In this document: positions 6,979 through 11,765 of the stretch, piece after piece
Layout: each line of letters opens with the position of its first letter
How positions within the stretch are numbered: position 1 is the first letter of the stretch
Assembly: GCA_030614585.1 (NCBI GenBank)
Contig: JAUWTT010000066.1
Span: 1-11,765, forward strand
Source of the DNA: Acidobacteriota bacterium
GTDB lineage: Bacteria > Acidobacteriota > UBA6911 > RPQK01 > JAPXNP01
Direction of reading: 5' to 3'
DNA length: 11,765 nt
Notes under the pieces: generated by a model
Databases searched by the model: none
Told to the model about the DNA's origin: nothing
Seen by the model: the letters and a program-made list of their open reading frames with translations, nothing else
Translations under genes and position numbers: made by a program

Positions 6979-7018
6979 GATAAGCTTCCAGCTTGTCATG
7001 ACGGCCTAGAAGGCCATC
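6979..7018. repeat. Inverted doublet of hairpin repeats (copies 4 and 5)
   Basis: Copy 4 (6979-6997) is GATAAGC-TTCCA-GCTTGTC and copy 5 (7000-7018) is GACGGCC-TAGAA-GGCCATC in the opposite orientation. Each has a 7-bp stem with a T-G wobble at the same position. They meet at GTCATGAC (6995-7002), identical to the junction of the doublet at 61-101. TTCC follows copy 5, mirroring the GGAA/GGAG flank of the others. Confidence 0.8.
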
Positions 7019-7035
7019 TTCCGGCCACAATGGGA

Positions 7036-7054
7036 CCGATCTGCCGCCGATCGG
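7036..7054. repeat. Short inverted repeat between hairpin doublets
   Basis: CCGATC (7036-7041) and GATCGG (7049-7054) form a 6-bp stem with a 7-nt loop, but with a different loop from the hairpin family, so it is listed separately. No T-tract follows. Confidence 0.4.
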
Positions 7055-7056
7055 AA

Positions 7057-7117
7057 GATAAGCTTCCAGCTTGTCACGTTGGAGGCTGGCAGTTAGGTGA
7101 CAACCTGGAAGGTCATC
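7057..7117. repeat. Spaced inverted pair of hairpin repeats (copies 6 and 7)
   Basis: Copy 6 (7057-7075) is identical to copy 4, GATAAGC-TTCCA-GCTTGTC. Copy 7 (7099-7117) is GACAACC-TGGAA-GGTCATC in the opposite orientation, its stem holding a G-T wobble in addition to the usual one. The pair is separated by 23 nt rather than joined at GTCATGAC. Purine-rich GGAA and pyrimidine-rich CTCC flank the outer ends. With 6979-7018 this makes four copies within 140 bases. Confidence 0.75.
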
Positions 7118-7202
7118 CTCCTCTTTGGGGCGGAATGGGTAAGAACGAAGCAGTGAGCGGCGTGGGACGCTGACTGAAATCAATGGCTCACGGTAGACCG
7201 AA

Positions 7203-7814
7203 ATGCAAGTTTTAACAACTACAGCATTATTGATTTTGACTTCACTTGGAGGTTGGAGTTTCATCGACCTTTGGTTCACACCGGACCAACAGGGCCGCTA
7301 CTATTTTGAGAGAGGTCAATACGAGACGGCCGCCGAGTCTTTTGAAGATCCACTTTGGAAGGGCATCGCTTATTACTATGACGAAAAGTATGAAGTCGCG
7401 TTGAATTACTTCGCCCTGCTGGACACGCCGGAAGCACATTTCTATCTGGGGAACTGCTATGCGCGGATGGGGGAACTCGAAATGGCTTTGGGCAGTTACG
7501 ATCGTGCCATTGAACTGCAGCCCGAATTCTCGGAGGCTCAAGAGAACCGGGAACTGGTTGAAGCTCTGATCCAGAAGGCCTCGGAAGAAGATGCGGTAGA
7601 CGAGGCTCCCCCAGGTGATCCCACTTTCGAGGCGGACGAGATGAAGATTGACGAAAAAGGCGAGAAAGGGAAGGAGGGGGAAGTCGACGAGATGAAGCTG
7701 TCTCCTGAACAGATGGCGGAAATCTGGATGAGGAATATACAGACGACACCTGCGGACTTTCTGCGTTTAAAGTTCTCTCAGCAGGCGGCGGGGGAAACAG
7801 TAAGAAGTAAGTAG
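7203..7814 (+). CDS. BatC/E-like TPR protein
   Basis: A 203-residue protein with an N-terminal signal or anchor helix (about residues 3-20), TPR-like helices from about 28 to 110 (clearest unit EAHFYLGNCYARMGELEMAL at 77-96, ending ELQPEF), a charged linker rich in Glu, Lys and Asp (127-165), and a conserved tail with IWMRNIQTTPADFLRLKFSQ (174-193). That tail matches the end of the vWA-TPR fusion proteins of proteobacterial bat operons, so here the fusion is split into two genes. It probably acts in the periplasm as a scaffold for the vWA proteins. There is no clear Shine-Dalgarno before ATG 7203. The final residues (TVRSK) and the TAG stop are encoded by a heptamer repeat array, so the native C-terminus may have been replaced by repeat sequence. 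A 319-bp repeat-filled gap separates it from the BatB-like gene. Confidence 0.87.
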   Translation: MQVLTTTALLILTSLGGWSFIDLWFTPDQQGRYYFERGQYETAAESFEDPLWKGIAYYYDEKYEVALNYFALLDTPEAHFYLGNCYARMGELEMALGSYDRAIELQPEFSEAQENRELVEALIQKASEEDAVDEAPPGDPTFEADEMKIDEKGEKGKEGEVDEMKLSPEQMAEIWMRNIQTTPADFLRLKFSQQAAGETVRSK

Positions 7815-7847
7815 TAAGTAGTAAGTAGTAGGTAGTAGGTAGTGAGC
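7799..7847 (+). repeat. Heptamer repeat array overlapping the TPR gene stop
   Basis: Seven consecutive 7-mers: AGTAAGA, AGTAAGT three times, AGTAGGT twice, AGTGAGC. The first two units and part of the third encode the last codons and the stop of the TPR gene (ending at 7814). The period matches the arrays at 3085, 3411 and 6895, although the unit sequence differs. Confidence 0.85.
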
Positions 7848-7868
7848 CCAGAATAGACATTGGATTTC

Positions 7869-7894
7869 CTTGGTGAGCTTGGTGCCTTGGTGGT
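7869..7894 (+). repeat. Nonamer-like repeat CTTGGTGnn upstream of the BatD-like gene
   Basis: Three near-9-bp units, CTTGGTGAG, CTTGGTGC and CTTGGTGGT, in a row. A matching three-unit run on the same strand occurs at 9120-9146 on the far side of the BatD-like gene. This array occupies the leader just upstream of that gene. Confidence 0.65.
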
Positions 7895-7927
7895 AACCCT
7901 TCTCCAACGGGATCATTAGTTAAGTTG

Positions 7928-9010
7928 ATGAGAAGAAAATGGTTCAGTGCAACTCTGGTTTGGTTTGGACTGGCGTTCTGCGGAGTGATTTTTGCTCAGA
8001 ATAGCGAGACGCCGGAGCCGATACTGCGCCTCAACATCGATCCTCAGGAAGCCGTGCTGGTTGGCCAACCGGTGCGACTGAATGTCGATGTCCTGGTGCC
8101 GACCTGGTTGAGCCGTGCACCCGAGTTCCCAACGCTGGAGATCCCTGGTGCGATTGTGGTAGGACCAGAAGAGCGCGCCACGAGCCTCACGGAACCTGTT
8201 GACGGCCAGAACTGGTTTGGACTCAGACGGAGCTACCTGGTTTATCCACAGGAACCGCGTCAATATGAGATTCCGGCTGAGGAGGTTGTAGTCCACTACT
8301 CGCTGGGAGGGGCGAAGTCGGCAACGGTTGGACTGCCTTTTCCCAGCCAGACCTTTGTCGCCAGGATTCCGTCGGAAGCTGCTGGGATCGGATACTTTAT
8401 TGCCACGACTCGACTCGACCTGACCCAGCAACTGGATCCCTCAGTGGAGGGTCTAAGAGTGGGCGATTCGCTTCGGCGGACCATTTCGATTTCAGCCGAT
8501 CAGACCTTTGCCATGTTCCTTCCTCCAATCGAGTTTGAGTCGATTGAAGGGTTGGCTGTCTACCCCGATCAGCCGCAGGTCGTGGATAAAAGCGCTGACC
8601 GCGAAGGATTCAAGGAAGGCCGGCGGGTGGAATCGGTCAGCTATGTGATCCAGATGTCAGGCAGATACCAACTACCAGGAGTGACCATTTTCTGGTGGGA
8701 CTTGAATACAGGCCGGCTGCGGGAAGCCACTCTGCGGCCAATTAGTTTTGAAGCTGTTGCCAACCCGGAGTATGTGTCTGAGTTGGCTCCGCCGGTTGAG
8801 AAGGAGCCCGCTGGGGCTGCTGTTGAGGAAGAGACTCTGTTTGACAGCTTGAAGCGTTCGGCAATTCCGATCGTTCTTGGGCTGGGACTGGTGGTAGTTG
8901 TTGCCCTTGTACTGCGGCGCATGGTGCCTCGATTCAGAGAGTGGTGGGAGCGGAGGCGCCGGGAGCAAGCTGAGAACCAGGTGCCCTTACCCCCGCTTAA
9001 TCCGGTCTAG
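7928..9010 (+). CDS. BatD-like oxygen-tolerance family protein
   Basis: A 360-residue envelope protein and last gene of the bat operon. It has an N-terminal signal peptide (basic MRRK, hydrophobic core, likely cleavage after about residue 23 near IFAQ), a beta-rich extracytoplasmic region, and a C-terminal membrane helix (about 312-332, IPIVLGLGLVVVVALVLRR) followed by a basic tail. Recognisable BatD-type segments include PEFPTLEIPGAIVVGPEERA (60-80 region) and RRSYLVYPQEPRQYEIPAE. It is shorter than some BatD proteins, which often carry further repeats of the beta domain. BatD is expected to interact with the vWA and TPR partners outside the cytoplasm. I chose ATG 7928; a TTG directly before it (7925) is the alternative, and neither has a clear Shine-Dalgarno. 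The gene converges with glnK. Confidence 0.87.
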   Translation: MRRKWFSATLVWFGLAFCGVIFAQNSETPEPILRLNIDPQEAVLVGQPVRLNVDVLVPTWLSRAPEFPTLEIPGAIVVGPEERATSLTEPVDGQNWFGLRRSYLVYPQEPRQYEIPAEEVVVHYSLGGAKSATVGLPFPSQTFVARIPSEAAGIGYFIATTRLDLTQQLDPSVEGLRVGDSLRRTISISADQTFAMFLPPIEFESIEGLAVYPDQPQVVDKSADREGFKEGRRVESVSYVIQMSGRYQLPGVTIFWWDLNTGRLREATLRPISFEAVANPEYVSELAPPVEKEPAGAAVEEETLFDSLKRSAIPIVLGLGLVVVVALVLRRMVPRFREWWERRRREQAENQVPLPPLNPV

Positions 9011-9119
9011 GAGCTTGCGCGACCGTTCCAATTCTGCCGCGCAGACTGTTAGCCGGCCCATCTCGTGAAGTTTCTCTGCCAACTTTGCTGAAGAGGTCCT
9101 TCAATCAGAACCGTGAATC

Positions 9120-9146
9120 CTTGGTGCTCTTGGTGTCCTGGTGGTT
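9120..9146 (+). repeat. Nonamer repeat CTTGGTGnn in the batD-glnK convergent gap
   Basis: Three 9-bp units, CTTGGTGCT, CTTGGTGTC and CTGGTGGTT, same strand and family as 7869-7894. The surrounding 159-bp convergent gap (9011-9169) shows no convincing intrinsic terminator for either operon. Confidence 0.65.
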
Positions 9147-9169
9147 CAGGACTATCCAGAAAGCCGTGG

Positions 9170-9514
9170 CTAGATCGCCATGCTTCCCCTTTCTTCCGTA
9201 CGGATGCGGATACATTCTTCAAGAGGTGTTATGAAGATCTTCCCATCCCCGACTTTTCCATCGTCTCCTGATTTCGCCGACTTGATGATCGTATCGACTG
9301 TAATATCAACGAACTCCTCATTAACGGCAATGTCGAGGCGGATCTTCGAAAGGAGATTGGGAACCACCGTTTTGCCTCGATAGACTTCAATCTCTTGCTG
9401 TCGTCCGTGTCCTGAGACGCGGCTCACCGTGATGCGAGTAATCTCGGCTTCGATGAGGGCCTCACGAACTTCGTCAATCTTGTTCTCCTGGATAATAGCA
9501 GTGATCAATTTCAT
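9170..9514 (-). CDS. glnK: PII nitrogen regulatory protein (GlnB/GlnK family)
   Basis: A 114-residue PII protein of normal length. It opens with MKLITAIIQ, has the T-loop region after GHGRQ (35-39), the B-loop GDGKIF late in the protein and the C-terminal IRIRTEERG signature. PII trimers bind ATP/ADP and 2-oxoglutarate; GlnK-type members plug the Amt channel when nitrogen is ample. The T-loop is unusual: compared with E. coli GlnB it is one residue short between GRQ and YRG, and the position of uridylylated Tyr51 is Val (RGKTVVPN). A three-residue insertion precedes the B-loop (SGDDGKVGDGK). Control may therefore be by ligands only. The gene follows amt by 11 bases, and its AAGGA Shine-Dalgarno overlaps the amt stop codon region, so the two are likely co-transcribed. 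I use glnK because of the amt linkage. Confidence 0.92.
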   Translation of the reverse strand: MKLITAIIQENKIDEVREALIEAEITRITVSRVSGHGRQQEIEVYRGKTVVPNLLSKIRLDIAVNEEFVDITVDTIIKSAKSGDDGKVGDGKIFITPLEECIRIRTEERGSMAI

Positions 9515-9525
9515 ATCGTCTTCCT

Positions 9526-10857
9526 TTAGCTGGGGTTCAACATGCCGTAACCATCTTCACCATGGTAGGTACTGTCAAGCCCGGCCATCTCATCCTTTTC
9601 CGGGGAGCGTAGGCCTATCGTCTTATCAACGAGTAATATGATTAAGTAGGTAGCAACGGCTGCATATCCGATGGCGACCAGGACCGCGGTAATCTGAACT
9701 CCCAACTGCTGTAGTACAGTCCAACTGCCACCGGCTGCGGCGGCTGCTTCTTCCATCCAACTCTGGCGAATAAAGAAGCTCAGCAGTAGGGCTCCGACAA
9801 TTCCGCCGACGCCGTGAATGCCTAAAGCGTCCAGGCTGTCGTCATAACCCAGTCGGTTCTTCATCTGAATCGCCAGATAGCAGAGAATTGAGGCCAGTGC
9901 CCCTAAAGCAAGTGCACCTGCTGGCTGAACAACACCGGCAGCAGGAGTGATGGCAACAAGACCTGCCAGGATTCCACTGGCAAACCCCAGTGCGGTTGCC
10001 TTCCCCTGGTGCCACCCTTCTATGATCATCCACATCAAAGCCCCCGAAGCGGCTGCAACCTGGGTAGCTGTCAATGCCTGGGCCGTACTCAGACCGCTTG
10101 AAACACTGGACCCGGCGTTGAATCCGAACCATCCGACCCAGAGCAGCCCGGCGCCAATCATCGTCATAACCAGGTTACTTGGATGCATCGCAGTTTTCGG
10201 GTATCCGCGACGAGCGCCCAGATAAAGAGCACTCACGAGTCCGGCGACGCCGGCCGAAATATGGACGACGGTACCGCCGGCGAAGTCGATAGCACCGTTT
10301 GCCCCCATGTTGTAGAGAAAGCCGTCACCGGCCCACACCCAATGGCAGAGGGGGTTGTAGACGAGGATTCCCCACAGGGCGATAAAGAATACATAACCCT
10401 TGAACATCACCCTTTCTGCGAACGCGCCAGCAATCAAGGCAGGTGTGATGATGGCGAACTTGCCCTGAAACATTGAGAAGACATACTCGGGAATGCCTTC
10501 GTCCATGATCTTGTCGTCGATGCCCGACAGGAATAGATAATCTGGATTCCAGCCACACCAGCCACCCAGAACGTTCTCTCCAAAAGACATGCTGTATCCC
10601 ACGATGACCCACAAAACACTCATGATTCCCATCGCGGAGAAAGCGTGCATCATCGTTCCAAGGACATTTTTCGTCCTGACCAGCCCACCATAGAACATGG
10701 CCAGGCCAGGAACCATCAACAGGACGAGTGCGGTAGAAGTGAGCATCCAGGCCGTAATGCCGGAATCAACACCGTTTCCGGCGTCAGCGGAAACGACTCC
10801 GCTTGCTCCAAAAACGAAAAGACAAAGTAACGCCAAATAGAGGCAGTTTCTTTTCAT
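9526..10857 (-). CDS. amt: Amt family ammonium transporter
   Basis: A 443-residue Amt protein, with a probable signal peptide (cleavage likely after VVSA near residue 24) and then about eleven membrane helices. Family landmarks are visible: PGLAMFYGGLVRTKN (50-64), Asp191 in IDFAGGTVVHISAG, the twin pore histidines His199 (VVHIS) and His348 (GIHGVGG), WVGWFGFNAGS (240-250) with a gate phenylalanine, and FQGKFAIITPALI near 130-142. The C-terminal tail (ending MAGLDSTYHGEDGYGM) is the cytoplasmic region that in this family contacts GlnK. It conducts ammonium/ammonia across the inner membrane. The ATG is preceded by GAGGAA at good spacing. It is the first gene of the amt-glnK pair. No NtrC/sigma-54 type -24/-12 element was found in the 323-bp upstream gap. 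Confidence 0.96.
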   Translation of the reverse strand: MKRNCLYLALLCLFVFGASGVVSADAGNGVDSGITAWMLTSTALVLLMVPGLAMFYGGLVRTKNVLGTMMHAFSAMGIMSVLWVIVGYSMSFGENVLGGWCGWNPDYLFLSGIDDKIMDEGIPEYVFSMFQGKFAIITPALIAGAFAERVMFKGYVFFIALWGILVYNPLCHWVWAGDGFLYNMGANGAIDFAGGTVVHISAGVAGLVSALYLGARRGYPKTAMHPSNLVMTMIGAGLLWVGWFGFNAGSSVSSGLSTAQALTATQVAAASGALMWMIIEGWHQGKATALGFASGILAGLVAITPAAGVVQPAGALALGALASILCYLAIQMKNRLGYDDSLDALGIHGVGGIVGALLLSFFIRQSWMEEAAAAAGGSWTVLQQLGVQITAVLVAIGYAAVATYLIILLVDKTIGLRSPEKDEMAGLDSTYHGEDGYGMLNPS

Positions 10858-11180
10858 GAATCATTCCTCATTTTCTTAACAACTGATTTGTCTACCTGAT
10901 CAAGCAGGGAAGTTGCCTGAGTGTTAGCAGTCAATACCGGGGTCAAAATGGATTGGCCGGTCCTGAAGGAGCGCAATCTCTGCGGGTTCCAATACGCTTG
11001 TGAGTGGATTCTCTCGGGTCAGCTCTCAGGTGAAGGCCGACTCTTTAGCAAGGTTCCCAAATCCCCAACTTCCCGCAATTATAGCGGCTTTTTGGTAATT
11101 GATGTTTGTATGGCCTTGTGGAGCGAAGCGGAACCCCAGTTAAAGGGGACAGAGGAAGGCCAGTTCGTATGTCTTGTTCC
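10858..11180. other. Intergenic region upstream of amt
   Basis: A 323-bp gap between amt and the 3' end of the next minus-strand gene; it should hold the amt promoter. The only promoter-like element noticed is a perfect TATAAT on the minus strand at 11083-11078, without a good -35, which would leave a leader of about 210 nt. On the plus strand the same place reads CCGC-AATTATA-GCGG followed by CTTTTT (11073-11093), a weak terminator-like hairpin in the wrong direction for both flanking genes. CCCC/GGGG arms near 11134-11148 are also too weak to call. None of the dispersed repeats seen elsewhere is present here. Confidence 0.45.
11078..11083 (-). promoter_or_regulatory. Candidate -10 element for amt-glnK
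   Basis: Perfect TATAAT on the minus strand, about 220 bases from the amt start codon. No matching -35 hexamer at 16-18 bp, so this is a weak call and could be chance in an A+T-rich spot. Confidence 0.22.
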
Positions 11181-11765
11181 TCATTGAGTCGAGACCAGGA
11201 AATCGATGTGCCAGGCTAAGGGACCTGAGGTGGGGCGTTGGAGGAGGAAACTCAATGTGGCATCATCCTGGGACAAGGCCTGGATGTCATGTCCCTCCTG
11301 GTCTTGAATGTTCTTGACCTCATAGTTGGAGGGGACTGCGATGGTGATCTTTGAGGGATAGCCGGCGACGACGTTGATCGTGCCTGTTAGACGCCTGTTC
11401 TCTTCATCCCAGGACAGAGCTTTCACGCTGGTCCCTCCGCCCGTGATATGTCGATCCGTGGCGAGGAACTGGGGGCGATTGAGATTGGGATGTACGAAGT
11501 AGAGACGATTCGATCGACCAGGTACGGTCGTTGAGAAGCCCCCTGTGTAACCTCCCAGACCCTTCTCTGCCCATCCATCGTAGACCAAGTATTCCCGATC
11601 TTTGTTCAGGCCCAATGACGCAAAGGACAGCTCTATCTGTGCCTCTATTTCATTCCAATTGAAAACGGACAAAACATCCCAATCCCCAAAGGAACGCCTG
11701 ATTTTGAGATCCCATACTGGACGCATCTCAAAGATAGGAAAAAGATCGAGAGGACGGATGTCACA
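11181..11765 (-). CDS. C-terminal part of a probable glycoside hydrolase (partial)
   Basis: The reading frame stays open from the window edge (11765) to the stop at 11181, giving about 194 residues; an internal ATG at 11726 is not the true start because the 13 upstream codons are open and read sensibly (RPLDLFPIFE before MRPVWDLKI). The residues resemble the beta-rich C-terminal domain found on alpha-galactosidase-like and related glycoside hydrolases: WDLKIRRSFGDWDVLSVFNW, then ELSFASLGL, YLVYDGW, and RPQFLATDRHITGGG further on. No catalytic domain is within the window, so substrate and family cannot be set. It is transcribed in the same direction as amt, with 323 bp between them. The last residues (WHIDFLVSTQ) look like a natural terminus. 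Confidence 0.65.
   Translation of the reverse strand, partial: CDIRPLDLFPIFEMRPVWDLKIRRSFGDWDVLSVFNWNEIEAQIELSFASLGLNKDREYLVYDGWAEKGLGGYTGGFSTTVPGRSNRLYFVHPNLNRPQFLATDRHITGGGTSVKALSWDEENRRLTGTINVVAGYPSKITIAVPSNYEVKNIQDQEGHDIQALSQDDATLSFLLQRPTSGPLAWHIDFLVSTQ

Noticed and set aside
6946..7173. Plus-strand reading frame of 75 codons between the vWA2 and TPR genes
   Set aside because: It is the translation of the hairpin repeat block; repeated peptide segments such as DKLPACH simply reflect the DNA repeat.
7276..7860. 194-codon minus-strand frame opposite the TPR gene
   Set aside because: Low-complexity Pro/Ser/Arg-rich translation opposite a clear TPR gene; its N-terminal YYLLLTTYFLL is the heptamer array read backwards.
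7916..8431. 171-codon minus-strand frame opposite the BatD-like gene
   Set aside because: Antisense to a gene with signal peptide and conserved family segments; no domain seen.
11073..11093. Intrinsic terminator CCGC-AATTATA-GCGG-CTTTTT
   Set aside because: Only a 4-bp stem, and it points in the plus direction where no gene ends nearby.
10858..11180. Sigma-54 (-24/-12) promoter for amt-glnK
   Set aside because: GG/GC pairs such as those near 11047-11064 and 10974-10993 do not have the required 10-base spacing on the minus strand.
10921..11187. Plus-strand GTG-started reading frame of 88 codons in the gap upstream of amt
   Set aside because: No recognisable domain, it runs into the 3' end of the opposite-strand gene, and it would occupy the region expected to carry the amt promoter. 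An AGGGAA lies upstream, so it is not fully excluded.

Overview
The window looks like chromosomal DNA of a free-living bacterium with moderate G+C. Protein architectures and the repeat-rich intergenic DNA resemble Acidobacteriota or related deep bacterial lineages, but that is an impression from memory; no rRNA or marker gene is present to fix the taxon.

Layout. (1) Bases 1-313 are non-coding and hold three short hairpin repeats and a candidate promoter. (2) 314-1936 (+) encodes a RACo-type protein: an N-terminal 2Fe-2S ferredoxin domain plus an ASKHA ATPase, the architecture that reductively reactivates corrinoid proteins. (3) 2096-9010 (+) is a complete Bat-type (Bacteroides aerotolerance-like) operon: MoxR AAA+ ATPase, DUF58, DUF4381-like membrane protein, two membrane-anchored vWA proteins, a TPR protein and a BatD-like protein. 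These are expected to form an envelope-associated chaperone or stress system, with MoxR and DUF58 on the cytoplasmic side and vWA, TPR and BatD parts in or across the membrane. (4) 10857-9170 (-) is an amt-glnK pair for ammonium uptake and its PII control, convergent with the bat operon. (5) 11765-11181 (-) is the C-terminal part of a probable glycoside hydrolase that runs off the window end.

The most unusual aspect is the non-coding DNA. The DUF58-DUF4381-vWA-vWA junctions are tight or overlapping as expected for an operon, but three other bat junctions (moxR/DUF58, vWA2/TPR, TPR/BatD) are filled with small dispersed repeats: period-7 arrays, period-9 arrays, and a family of about 19-bp hairpins whose stems differ by compensatory changes around a constant TTCCA/TGGAA loop. 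At moxR/DUF58 the heptamer arrays are inverted and bracket a truncated four-helix-bundle (S23/IVR-type) gene, like a small cassette inserted into the operon. The right-hand array supplies the fragment's stop codon and the DUF58 start codon.

Two protein-level oddities deserve checking: the second vWA protein has Ser in place of the first MIDAS aspartate, and the PII protein has a T-loop one residue short and without the uridylylated tyrosine.
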